From Oscillospiraceae bacterium (GTDB lineage: Bacteria; Bacillota; Clostridia; Oscillospirales; Oscillospiraceae): a DNA stretch of 64,000 bases. The stretch is taken from positions 62,001 to 126,000 of the forward strand of contig JAFWRM010000047.1 of assembly GCA_017519975.1 (NCBI GenBank). Reading direction: 5' to 3'. Numbering within the stretch: position 1 is the stretch's first letter; the number at the start of each line of letters is the position of its first letter. Below are positions 8,844 through 16,442 of this stretch, piece after piece. A model generated the notes under the pieces. That model did not search any database. It was not told the DNA's origin and was given only the letters and a program-made list of their open reading frames with translations. The position numbers were made by a program, and so were the translations under genes.

Positions 8844-8878
8844 ATAAAAAAATACCGCGGCGGCAGGCGGCGCGGCAT
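8844..8878 (-). terminator. Riboswitch expression-platform terminator
   Basis: On the minus strand an 8-bp stem (ATGCCGCG with CGCGGTAT) and an 11-base loop run straight into seven Ts. It ends the M-box leader about 190 bases before mgtE. Confidence 0.75.
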
Positions 8879-8884
8879 CGAACA

Positions 8885-9043
8885 GGCAGATCCACCGTTC
8901 GAGCTTCAGCTTCGCAGGGCTTGAAGCTGCGTTGGATCATGCCTTGCTTTCGACAAGATCTGTTGGACCATCGCATGGTGTCTCCACCATTTTGCGGCAG
9001 CAGCCCGTATCCCTGCGGTAGCCTTGCCTACCGGATATCTTAC
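8885..9043 (-). ncRNA. M-box (ykoK) magnesium riboswitch aptamer
   Basis: The minus-strand leader contains the M-box core in order: GGTAGGCAAGGCTACC, then GGGCTGCTGCCGCAAAATGG, then GGAGACACCATGCGATGGTCC, followed by a long paired arm and the terminator. M-box RNAs fold around Mg2+ and stop transcription of Mg2+ importers. The placement upstream of mgtE fits. Boundaries are approximate and no covariance search was run. Confidence 0.85.
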
Positions 9044-9049
9044 CTTTTG

Positions 9050-9078
9050 ATTTTAGACTGAATCCGAGACCCTGTCAA
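9050..9078 (-). promoter_or_regulatory. Promoter of the M-box/mgtE transcript
   Basis: Minus-strand TTGACA (9073-9078), 17 bases, TAAAAT (9050-9055). The predicted start near 9043 coincides with the 5' side of the aptamer. Confidence 0.8.
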
Positions 9079-9112
9079 TTCAAAATCCCGGAAAAAGAAG
9101 CTATTTTTTACC

Positions 9113-9143
9113 GAAAAAAACCGCCCGCCGAAACGGCGGGCGG
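9113..9143 (-). terminator. Intrinsic terminator of ackA
   Basis: Minus-strand stem CCGCCCGCCG with a 3-base loop, followed by seven Ts, 15 bases after the ackA stop. Confidence 0.92.
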
Positions 9144-9157
9144 AAAGGAAACGGGGA

Positions 9158-10360
9158 TCAGCCGGCGGTCACGATGGCCAGAGCATCGCGGGCGATGACC
9201 AGCTCTTCGTTCGTGGGGATCACGTACACCTGTACGCGGCTGTCTTCCGCGGAGATCTTCTGAAGCTTTCCGCGGCAGTTGTTGGCCTCGGCGTCCAGCT
9301 TCACGCCCAGGAATTCCAGCCCCTTCAGGATGTTGGCGCGCACCTCGGGAGAATTCTCGCCGATGCCGGCGGTGAACACGATGCCGTCCAGACCGCCCAT
9401 GGCGGCGGCGTAGGCGCCGATGTACTTTCTCACCGCGTAGTTGAACATGTCCAGAGCCAGCTGAGCGCGCTCGTTGCCTTCGGCGGCAGCCTTGTCCAGA
9501 TCACGGAAGTCGGAGGAGACGCCGGAAACGGCCAGAACGCCGGACTTCTTGTTCAGCATGGTCAGAGTCTCGGAGACGCTGATGCCCTCAAGGTTGCTGA
9601 TGAATTCCACCACGGCGGGGTCGACGCTGCCGCAGCGGGTGCCCATGGGAACGCCCTCGAGAGGGGTCAGGCCCATGGAGGTATCGAAGCACTTGCCGTC
9701 CTTCACGGCGGCCATGGAGGAGCCGTTGCCCAGATGGCAGGTGACGATCCGGCTGCCTTCGACGGGCAGGCCCATTACGCGGATGGCTTCAGCGGAAACG
9801 TACCGGTGGGAGGTGCCGTGGAAGCCGTAGCGGCGTACGTGGTTCTCTTCATAGTATTTGTAGGGCACGGCGTACATGTAGCTGCTGGCCGGCATGGTCT
9901 GATGGAAGGCGGTGTCGAACACGGCGATCTGAGGCACGCCGGGCATGGCCTTCTCGCAGGCCTCGATGCCCATCAGGTTGGCGGGGTTGTGCAGAGGGCC
10001 GAGGGGGAAGCATTCGCGGATGGCGTCCTTGACGGCGTCCGTGACCAGCTGGCTGGCGATGAACTTGCTGCCGCCGTGCAGCACGCGATGACCGACGGCG
10101 CCGATCTCATCCATGCTGGCGACCACGCCGTACTCTTCGCTGACCAGCTTGTCCAGAACGGCAGCGATGGCTTCGCCGTGGGTGGGGAAGTCCATGTCGG
10201 AATCGAACACCGGCTTGCCGTTGCCCACCGGGGTGTGCTTCAGGTGGCCGTCGATGCCGATGCGTTCGCACAGGCCCTTGGCGATGATGGTCTCATTCTC
10301 CATGTCAAAGACCTGGTACTTCAGGGAGGAGCTCCCCGCGTTGATGACGAGAATTTTCAT
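9158..10360 (-). CDS. ackA: Acetate kinase
   Basis: A 400-residue enzyme, the usual length, that converts acetyl phosphate and ADP to acetate and ATP. The family signatures are present: ILVINAGSSSLKYQ (residues 3-16), HRVLHGG (about 91), HLGNGSSMAAVKDGK (about 208), and FTAGIGENSPEVR (about 328). The usual partner, phosphotransacetylase, is not next to it. It has a strong terminator. The upstream 100 bases are AT-rich with short repeats of ATTGCAATCATT, where the promoter must lie, although no clear -35 is seen. Confidence 0.96.
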   Translation of the reverse strand: MKILVINAGSSSLKYQVFDMENETIIAKGLCERIGIDGHLKHTPVGNGKPVFDSDMDFPTHGEAIAAVLDKLVSEEYGVVASMDEIGAVGHRVLHGGSKFIASQLVTDAVKDAIRECFPLGPLHNPANLMGIEACEKAMPGVPQIAVFDTAFHQTMPASSYMYAVPYKYYEENHVRRYGFHGTSHRYVSAEAIRVMGLPVEGSRIVTCHLGNGSSMAAVKDGKCFDTSMGLTPLEGVPMGTRCGSVDPAVVEFISNLEGISVSETLTMLNKKSGVLAVSGVSSDFRDLDKAAAEGNERAQLALDMFNYAVRKYIGAYAAAMGGLDGIVFTAGIGENSPEVRANILKGLEFLGVKLDAEANNCRGKLQKISAEDSRVQVYVIPTNEELVIARDALAIVTAG

Positions 10361-10484
10361 GCGTTCACAACCTCTTGATATAATATTTTGAATGATTTAC
10401 AATGATTGCAATAAAAAACATTCCGCATTATTTTAATACGGATCGCAGGGTTTTACAACAGTTTTTTCTGCGGAGGGATGCATT

Positions 10485-11696
10485 TTGCGCGCTGCCGGCA
10501 TAATCTGCGAATACGATCCTTTCCACCGCGGCCACCGGTACCAGATCGAACGGGTCCGGCACCTGCTGGGGCAGGACACCGCCGTGGTCTGCGCCATGAG
10601 CGGAAACTTTGTCCAGCGGGGCGGACCGGCCGTGATGAACAAGTTCGCGCGCGCCGCCGCTGCTGCGGCGGAGGGGGCGGACCTGGTGCTGGAACTGCCA
10701 ACGGCCGTGAGCCTGTCTTCCGCCGAGGGGTTCGCCTACGGCGCCGTCGCGCTGCTGGCCGCGGCCGGGGTCTGCCGCTATCTGTGCTTCGGGACGGAGA
10801 CGGAGGATCTGAACGCACTGGCGGGACTGGCGGAGATCCTGTGCAGCGGCGCCGCGGACGAAAGCATCCGGGCGATGATGAAGACCGGGGTGTCCTACGC
10901 GGAGGCGCGTCAGGAGGCGCTTCGGCGCCTGGCGGGTGAGAGCGCCGGGTGTCTGTCCTTTCCCAACAACATCCTCGGCGTGGAATACCTGAAGGCCATC
11001 TTCCGGCAGAAGGCTCCGCTGGAGCCCGTGCCGATCCTTCGGTCCGGCGGCAGCCACGGCGGCGAGGGCTGGAGCGGGAAGACCGTACGGGCCGCGCTGC
11101 TGACGGGCGGCGGCTGGAAGGATCTGGTGCCGGACAGCGCCCGCACCGTGGTCGAGGCGGAGCTGGAGGCCGGACGGGCGCCGGTATCCTGGAGGTCTCT
11201 GGAGCAGGCGGCGCTGTATCGGCTGCGAACCATGTCCCGCTTCGAATACGCCGGGCTTCCGGACGCGACGGAGGGCCTGGGCGACCGGCTGTGGAAGGCG
11301 GTGCGCCGGGCGGAAACGCTGGACGGCGTGCTGGAACTGGCCAAAACAAGAAGATACGCCATGTCCCGCCTGCGCCGCATGGTGACCTGTGCCTGGCTCG
11401 GGATCCGCGCGGGCGAAGGGAGAGAGCCGCTCTACCTGCGGGTGCTTGCCGCGGGGGAGCGGGGGCGCGCCCTGCTGGCGGAGATGAGGACCGCCGCCGC
11501 GCTGCCCGTGCTGGTGCGGTCGGACGAAGCCAGAAAGCTCCCGGAGGACGCACGGCGTGCGTTTGAGCGGGAGGCGGGATATACCGACCTCTATGTTCTG
11601 GGGTATCCGGAACCGGGGCAGCGGTCGTGCGGTTCGGACTGGACGGCGCGGCCCGTACGCAGCGGAGGCAGTGACCTCCGCGAAAAGGAAGGATGA
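10485..11696 (+). CDS. tmcAL: tRNA(Met) cytidine acetate ligase
   Basis: A 403-residue nucleotidyltransferase of the TmcAL (YlbM) family, which activates acetate with ATP to acetylate C34 of elongator tRNA(Met). The N-terminus AGIICEYDPFHRGHRYQI contains the HxGH nucleotidyl-transfer motif. SGNFVQRGGPAVM, FGTETED and SFPNNILGVEYLKA follow in family order. The start is TTG at 10485, eight bases after GGAGGG; the ATG at 10478 is in another frame. The gene diverges from ackA, a neat match since the enzyme consumes acetate. It overlaps or abuts murI. Confidence 0.92.
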   Translation: MRAAGIICEYDPFHRGHRYQIERVRHLLGQDTAVVCAMSGNFVQRGGPAVMNKFARAAAAAAEGADLVLELPTAVSLSSAEGFAYGAVALLAAAGVCRYLCFGTETEDLNALAGLAEILCSGAADESIRAMMKTGVSYAEARQEALRRLAGESAGCLSFPNNILGVEYLKAIFRQKAPLEPVPILRSGGSHGGEGWSGKTVRAALLTGGGWKDLVPDSARTVVEAELEAGRAPVSWRSLEQAALYRLRTMSRFEYAGLPDATEGLGDRLWKAVRRAETLDGVLELAKTRRYAMSRLRRMVTCAWLGIRAGEGREPLYLRVLAAGERGRALLAEMRTAAALPVLVRSDEARKLPEDARRAFEREAGYTDLYVLGYPEPGQRSCGSDWTARPVRSGGSDLREKEG

Positions 11697-11701
11697 GCGT
11701 C

Positions 11702-12475
11702 ATGCCCATTGGTTTTTTTGATTCCGGCCTTGGGGGCCTTACCGTACTGGAGAAGGCCCTGCGTATGATGCCGGACGAGGATTACGTGTATTACGCCGAT
11801 GAGGCGAACCTGCCCTACGGGGAGAAGACGCCGGAGCAGATCGCGCAGTTCGCACGCACGGCGGTGGAATGCCTGCGGAGCAGAGGCTGCAAGGCCGTGG
11901 TGATCGCGTGCAATACCGCCACCAGTGTGGCGGTGGAGGACCTGCGGCGCAGCTTTTCGCTGCCCATCGTCGGCATAGAGCCGGCGGTGAAGCCCGCAGT
12001 GGAACAGACCGGGCACCGACGCATCCTGGTGATGGCGACGCCCGTAACGATCCGGGAGAGCCGCCTGAAAGGGCTGATCGCCGCTCTGGACGCGGAGGAT
12101 TCGGTGGATCTGCTGGCCATGCCGGAGCTTGTGCGGTTCTGCGAACGGGAAGAGTACGATTCCCCGGCGGTGAGGGAGTATATCCGGAGCCGCCTTCAGG
12201 ATAAGGACCCGTCGGCCTATTCGGCCCTGGTGTTGGGATGCACGCATTTCAATCACTTCCGGTCGGTGCTGGGGGACTTTTTCCCTGAACCCGTGCGGAT
12301 CATCGACGGAAGCCTGGGTACGGCCCGGCGCCTGCAGGCGCTTCTGGAGGAGCGCGGCGTCCGGGGCGGCGGCACCGGGCGGGTGGAGTACGTGGTGACG
12401 GGCGGTGAGCCGGCACCGGAAGAACTGGTCGGGCGTGCCGGACGCCTGCTCGACCGGCTGAAACGGATGGAGTGA
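11702..12475 (+). CDS. murI: Glutamate racemase
   Basis: A 257-residue cofactor-independent racemase that makes D-glutamate for peptidoglycan. The substrate motif GFFDSGLGGLTVL is at the N-terminus. The catalytic cysteines lie in ACNTATS (about 70) and GCTHF (about 180). An ATG at 11693 overlaps the tmcAL stop, but AAGGAAGG touches it; ATG 11702 has a proper spacing of nine bases. Confidence 0.94.
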   Translation: MPIGFFDSGLGGLTVLEKALRMMPDEDYVYYADEANLPYGEKTPEQIAQFARTAVECLRSRGCKAVVIACNTATSVAVEDLRRSFSLPIVGIEPAVKPAVEQTGHRRILVMATPVTIRESRLKGLIAALDAEDSVDLLAMPELVRFCEREEYDSPAVREYIRSRLQDKDPSAYSALVLGCTHFNHFRSVLGDFFPEPVRIIDGSLGTARRLQALLEERGVRGGGTGRVEYVVTGGEPAPEELVGRAGRLLDRLKRME

Positions 12476-12478
12476 CCC

Positions 12479-13204
12479 ATGGCAGGCGATCTTGACAGAC
12501 TGAGGACCTACTGCGCCGATCTCGCGGCGAACAATAACCGGGCGTGGTTCCACGAGCACCACGACGAATACGACGCGGCAAGGGCGGATTTTGCCGAACT
12601 TCTGGAGCATCTTAGGTTCGCCGTGTGCCGCGCGGCGCCGGCGCTGGAGGCGGACGTGATGTACGCCCGCGTGAAGGACTGGACCTACCGCATCCCCCGG
12701 GACGCCCGCATTCCCCGTGACCTGCCGCCCTACAATCCCTCCTTCCGCGCCTACATCTCCGCCGACCGCCGCTCCATGCTGCCCATCGGCTATTTCCTTC
12801 ATATCGACGCGAAGGAGTGCTATTACGGGACCGGCGTATGGATGCCGGATACCGAGAAGACGAACCGGATACGGGACTATATCATGACGCACGCCGCACA
12901 GCTGGAGGAACTGCTGGATCATGCGGGCGTGGAGCTGCAGGGGGAAAAGGTGAAGACCATGCCCCGCGGTTATGAAAAGGACTGCCCGGGGGCGGAGTGG
13001 GTCCGCCATAAAAACTGGATGTTCTTTGAGGCTCTGCCGCAGCGCGCCCTGCAGAGCTTTGACGCCATGGCCCGGGCGGTGGAGACAATGACCGCCCGCT
13101 TTGAACCGGTGCGGCAGTTTCTCCTGACCGCCGCGACGGGGGAACAGAGTCGGTCCGAGCAGCTGGGGGTCTTCTTCAGCGACCGCTGGGGCGGTGAGCC
13201 ATGA
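12479..13204 (+). CDS. DUF2461 domain protein
   Basis: A 241-residue protein of the DUF2461 family, recognised by LAANNNRAWFHEHHDEYDAAR at the N-terminus, VKDWTYRIPRDARIPRDLPPYNPSFRAYIS in the middle, and PRGYEKDCPGAEWVRHKNW later. Function is unknown in the family. It starts three bases after the murI stop, and its own stop overlaps the next start by four bases, so all four genes from tmcAL form one operon. Confidence 0.85.
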   Translation: MAGDLDRLRTYCADLAANNNRAWFHEHHDEYDAARADFAELLEHLRFAVCRAAPALEADVMYARVKDWTYRIPRDARIPRDLPPYNPSFRAYISADRRSMLPIGYFLHIDAKECYYGTGVWMPDTEKTNRIRDYIMTHAAQLEELLDHAGVELQGEKVKTMPRGYEKDCPGAEWVRHKNWMFFEALPQRALQSFDAMARAVETMTARFEPVRQFLLTAATGEQSRSEQLGVFFSDRWGGEP

Positions 13205-13497
13205 AAGGGCTGATCGCCGGGGTCGGCCTGCTGCCGGTCCTGCTGCTGTGCTGGCTGCTGTTCTGGTCCGTCGTCGCGTTCGCGTGCTACGGGGCGGACA
13301 AGCGCCGGGCGAGGAAGGGACGGTTCCGCATCTCCGAGGCCGCGCTTCTCACCCTCGGCGCGATCGGAGGCGCCGCCGGAGCGCTGCTGGGCATGAGGGC
13401 TTTCCGCCACAAGACGAAGCACTGGTATTTCTGGGCGGTGAACGCGCTGGCGCTTCTGGTGCACGTCGTTCTCGTCGTGTGGCTGTGCATTCGATAA
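13201..13497 (+). CDS. DUF1294 membrane protein
   Basis: A 98-residue protein with three predicted membrane segments (about 6-26, 45-65, 77-96) and the DUF1294 signature YGADKRRARKGRFRISE followed by GGAAGALLGMRAFRHKTKHWYF. Function unknown. It is coupled to the DUF2461 gene through an ATGA overlap. Confidence 0.87.
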   Translation: MKGLIAGVGLLPVLLLCWLLFWSVVAFACYGADKRRARKGRFRISEAALLTLGAIGGAAGALLGMRAFRHKTKHWYFWAVNALALLVHVVLVVWLCIR

Positions 13498-13504
13498 AGA
13501 AAAG

Positions 13505-13550
13505 ACCGGGCGGTACACTCTGCGGTGAGTGTGTGCCGCCCGGTTTTATT
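13505..13550 (+). terminator. Terminator of the tmcAL-murI operon
   Basis: A 16-bp interrupted stem (ACCGGGCGG-ACACTC and complement) followed by TTTTATT. Confidence 0.88.
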
Positions 13551-13558
13551 CGAATCAA

Positions 13559-13592
13559 AAAGAAAAAGCCCTTCGAGAGGGCTTTTTCTTTA
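13559..13592. terminator. Bidirectional terminator at the end of the rubredoxin gene
   Basis: AAGAAAAAGCCC and its complement around a 7-base loop. It overlaps the rubredoxin stop codon on the minus strand. Confidence 0.85.
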
Positions 13593-13739
13593 CACGGGAT
13601 GAAAATCTTCCTTCGTCAGTCCGCAGACGGGGCATACCCAGGTGTCGGGAATGTCCTCGAAGGCGGTGCCGGGGGCGATGCCGCCGTCGGAATCGCCGAC
13701 CGCGGGATCATACACGTATCCGCATACGCATTCGTACAT
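13590..13739 (-). CDS. Rubredoxin
   Basis: A 49-residue protein starting [20 protein letters not shown], with [15 protein letters not shown] and [13 protein letters not shown]. These are the hallmarks of rubredoxin, a one-iron electron carrier in anaerobes that often feeds rubrerythrin or other peroxide-reducing enzymes. The second iron knuckle is normal (CPVCG), but the first reads C-V-C-G, one residue shorter than the usual CxxCG. AAGGAG precedes the ATG at 13739. It has its own promoter and terminator. Confidence 0.93.
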   Translation of the reverse strand: MYECVCGYVYDPAVGDSDGGIAPGTAFEDIPDTWVCPVCGLTKEDFHPV

Positions 13740-13799
13740 GGCGCTTCTCCTTTCTGACGCGTATTCAGGCCGGCTCAGACCGGCGTAACTGGTGGTTCC

Positions 13800-13828
13800 A
13801 GTATACGGGAAGGATCGGAGAAAAGCAA
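13800..13828 (-). promoter_or_regulatory. Promoter of the rubredoxin gene
   Basis: Minus-strand TTGCTT (13823-13828), 17 bases, TATACT (13800-13805). A short inverted repeat (GCCGG-CCGGC) lies in the 60-base leader. Confidence 0.6.
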
Positions 13829-13842
13829 GGAAAACGGCGGAT

Positions 13843-15108
13843 TTATCCGTCGGTCAGCGGATTTCCGAGAAACAGCTTTCCCTCCACCCGTTCGATCGAG
13901 AATTCTGTTGGCGCGGATACATACCCGGACAACACGGTGCCGTCTTCGTCTTCCTTCTCTTCCAGATGTACCGGATTGCCGATAAGACTGAATTCGGAGT
14001 TCAGGTTCCGCAGCTGCGTCGTGTGGCTGCTGGTTTCGTCGCTGATCCAGATGCCGCTGGGTTCCTCGTCCGTATCCCGGATCGTGAACTCTCCCGTTTT
14101 GGTATCGTACGTGACGTACTTGGCGATGGTGTTGCCTGAGGTGAATTCGATGGGAAGCACGGCGTCGATGAAGCGGGCTCTGTATTCTTCCTTCAGCGTG
14201 ACCGTCCGGCTCCAGTAAAGATCCGTGACCTCGCCGAAGGAGTTGGTCTGTGCCGAGATCCTTTCCGTTACGTCGAAGAAAGAATCGAAATTGTCCGCGG
14301 TGATCTCGACGGCCTCACCGGGATAATAGGAATAGTAGCGGTTGTCCCCCAGATTCAGCTGAACGGACAGGAAGGCGGCACCGTTCTGGGACGTCCGCTT
14401 CTGGAAGTACATCCCTCCGGCGTGCTCCCCGGCCTCGTCGTACAGGACCACGTCCCAGTTGTCCGGGATTCCGCCCTCGTACATGTCCCGCATGTAATCC
14501 TGATAAACATAGGTGTAGGAGGCGCCGTCCACCGTGACGGAACCGGCTTCGGTGATGGTCAGGGAGTCCGGCCATGCCTTTGCCGCGTCGTCCCTGTTCA
14601 CCAGCACCCACCTGCCCAGAATGACGGCGTCCAGTTCTTCAAAGCCGCCATTGAGATTCAGCTCTTCTACGACCTCACGGCGCATGAAGTCCTTTCCGGT
14701 GGACCGGCGGGAGAAGCGGCTGCCCTCCTCCGCGGGGATCAGCCCGGCCAGATTCAGTCCGTACACGCCGTCCGGATCCCGGTTGATGCGGAAGAAGTAG
14801 ACGAAAGAGCCGTTCTCCTCCTCCAGACGGAAAAAGCCGAGATCCGCCGTATCCGCGGTCCAGTGAAGCGTCCGACCGTTCACGTCGCAGGTGAAGTCCT
14901 CCTTCAGGATCAGCACGTCCTCCGTGTTGCCCGAAGAGACCCACTCTCCCAGACAGTCGCGGGCGGCGGCCGACAGAGAGGGAATGGCCGCCTGTTCCGT
15001 GCCGTCCTCTTCGTCGGGGATCTCCGGAGCGGCGTTTCCGCCGCAGGCGGACAGGAACAGGCACAGCGCCAGACACAGCGCTGTGATGCATGACCAGCGT
15101 TTTTTCAT
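13843..15108 (-). CDS. Secreted lipoprotein of unknown function
   Basis: A 421-residue protein with a lipoprotein signal (MKKRWSC, hydrophobic stretch, lipobox LSAC with Cys at about residue 21). An acidic linker and a beta-rich, aromatic-rich extracellular part follow. I recognise no catalytic motif. GTG/ATG choice is clear: AAGGAGG precedes ATG 15108. It lies 36 bases downstream of the COG0523 GTPase on the same strand and may share its transcript. Similar large lipoproteins of unknown role are common in gut Clostridia. Confidence 0.7.
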   Translation of the reverse strand: MKKRWSCITALCLALCLFLSACGGNAAPEIPDEEDGTEQAAIPSLSAAARDCLGEWVSSGNTEDVLILKEDFTCDVNGRTLHWTADTADLGFFRLEEENGSFVYFFRINRDPDGVYGLNLAGLIPAEEGSRFSRRSTGKDFMRREVVEELNLNGGFEELDAVILGRWVLVNRDDAAKAWPDSLTITEAGSVTVDGASYTYVYQDYMRDMYEGGIPDNWDVVLYDEAGEHAGGMYFQKRTSQNGAAFLSVQLNLGDNRYYSYYPGEAVEITADNFDSFFDVTERISAQTNSFGEVTDLYWSRTVTLKEEYRARFIDAVLPIEFTSGNTIAKYVTYDTKTGEFTIRDTDEEPSGIWISDETSSHTTQLRNLNSEFSLIGNPVHLEEKEDEDGTVLSGYVSAPTEFSIERVEGKLFLGNPLTDG

Positions 15109-15144
15109 GGCAGGTTCCTCCTTGAAATGAACAATGACTCCCGG

Positions 15145-16206
15145 TCATTCACCGAGGTTGAAAAACTCCTTTTTAAAAATCAGAAGCTCCAGCTGATGCT
15201 TTTGGGACGCGGCGTCAACGGCCTCCGTGAGGATCGCGTCCAGCCGGGCGGCGGGACAGGACGCATTCGCGTTGATGACTACGGCGATCTCCGTGCACGG
15301 CCGGTCAAAGCGCCGCGTGATCTCCACCGGACGGTCCACGCCGAGCAGATCCACCTTGCCGAAATCGCCCTCCGGTCCCCAGGCCAGCAGCTTCAGGTGG
15401 GGGATCTCATGTCCGTCTGCCTTCATGTCCGCCTGGACCGCTCGCGCGACGTCCGCCAGATACTCCGTCCCGTCAAAATCGCTGCAGCACACCGTCGCGT
15501 GGTACTGCAGGTAGTATTCCGTCAGCTGATCCATGGCGTTCTGAAGGTCGCTGTCGTCGTAATCGATGGCGGGGTGACGAAGAGACGCGCGGCCTGTGCG
15601 CATGGCACAGGCAAGCTCTTCCACTCCCTCGCCCGTCGCGGCACTGATGCGGATGACCTCCGCGTCCGGATACTGCTCTGCCAGCCAGCCGCGGAGCTGT
15701 TCCGCCTCCGCCGGAGACAGCAGATCACATTTATTCAGAACGATCAGATCGGCCTCCATCAGCTGCGCGCGCAGGATGTGCGCCATGTCGCCGCCCGCTT
15801 CGAGCCGCAGCAGCTCAGCGTTCCGGGGCTCGATGAGCACCGTAAACGGAGCCAGCTCATACTGCCCGGGATAGTCCCGGATCAGCCCGTGATATACGTG
15901 TTCCAGAGCTCCGACGCCGAAGCCCGGGATATCCGAAACTACGAGCTGACATCCGTCGTCGTAATACCCGTTCAGCCGGGCTGTCAGAACGTCGTGGCAG
16001 AAGCAGATGCACTCGTCGGTGATCTCCGATGAGTTCACGCCGCTGAGACTGGCCAGACGGTGATCGGCCAGAGTTACGCCCTCGCCCAGATCGTTGGAGA
16101 TCATGGCGGCTTTTCCGTATTTTTCCGCATAAAGCTTCGTCAGCGCCATCATGGTCGTGGTCTTTCCAGAACCGAGAAAGCCGCTGAATACCGCGAATAT
16201 CTTCAA
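15145..16206 (-). CDS. COG0523 (CobW/G3E-type) P-loop GTPase
   Basis: A 353-residue G3E-family GTPase with Walker A FSGFLGSGKTTT at the N-terminus, a switch region SNDLGEG, DIPGFG as Walker B (about 95), and NKCD for guanine specificity (about 160). Where many COG0523 metal chaperones have CxCC, this one has ECICFCH (about 68), a plausible metal site. Members insert or hand over Zn, Co or Ni, or reactivate corrinoid proteins; the client is unknown here. The start is probably TTG at 16206 (MKIFAVFSG); another TTG at 16215 sits too close to AAAGGA. Confidence 0.82.
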   Translation of the reverse strand: MKIFAVFSGFLGSGKTTTMMALTKLYAEKYGKAAMISNDLGEGVTLADHRLASLSGVNSSEITDECICFCHDVLTARLNGYYDDGCQLVVSDIPGFGVGALEHVYHGLIRDYPGQYELAPFTVLIEPRNAELLRLEAGGDMAHILRAQLMEADLIVLNKCDLLSPAEAEQLRGWLAEQYPDAEVIRISAATGEGVEELACAMRTGRASLRHPAIDYDDSDLQNAMDQLTEYYLQYHATVCCSDFDGTEYLADVARAVQADMKADGHEIPHLKLLAWGPEGDFGKVDLLGVDRPVEITRRFDRPCTEIAVVINANASCPAARLDAILTEAVDAASQKHQLELLIFKKEFFNLGE

Positions 16207-16250
16207 GTGATTCAATTCCTTTCAGTTGCCGTCGATCAGAACTATCCGCT

Positions 16251-16268
16251 GCGGAAAGCGCTTTCCGC
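16251..16268. repeat. Perfect 18-base palindrome in the COG0523 leader
   Basis: GCGGAAAGCGCTTTCCGC is fully self-complementary and lies about 26 bases after the predicted transcription start of the GTPase gene and 45 bases before its start codon. It could be an operator or an RNA hairpin. Confidence 0.5.
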
Positions 16269-16300
16269 CTTCCGCGCGTTGCCGGTTTTCTGTCCGTAAT

Positions 16301-16329
16301 ATATTAAAAGGCGGGAGCGGTTCCGTCAA
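16301..16329 (-). promoter_or_regulatory. Promoter of the COG0523 GTPase gene
   Basis: Minus-strand TTGACG (16324-16329), 17 bases, TAATAT (16301-16306). Confidence 0.65.
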
Positions 16330-16370
16330 GCGCCGGCCTGCAGGGCGACGGCGTTCGTGGAACCTCGCGA

Positions 16371-16399
16371 TTGCATTTTTGAGCACGGAATAGTATAAT
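16371..16399 (+). promoter_or_regulatory. Promoter of the 16443 lipoprotein gene
   Basis: TTGCAT (16371-16376), 17 bases, TATAAT (16394-16399), followed by a 44-base leader with AAAGGAGG. Confidence 0.8.
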
Positions 16400-16442
16400 A
16401 ATACGCGCATTTGAATTTCTTTGAGGAAAAAGGAGGTACCCA

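Noticed and set aside
10478-10939. ATG start at 10478 for the tmcAL region
   Set aside because: It opens a different frame with a low-complexity Arg/Gly product. The TmcAL frame starts with TTG at 10485, well spaced from GGAGGG.
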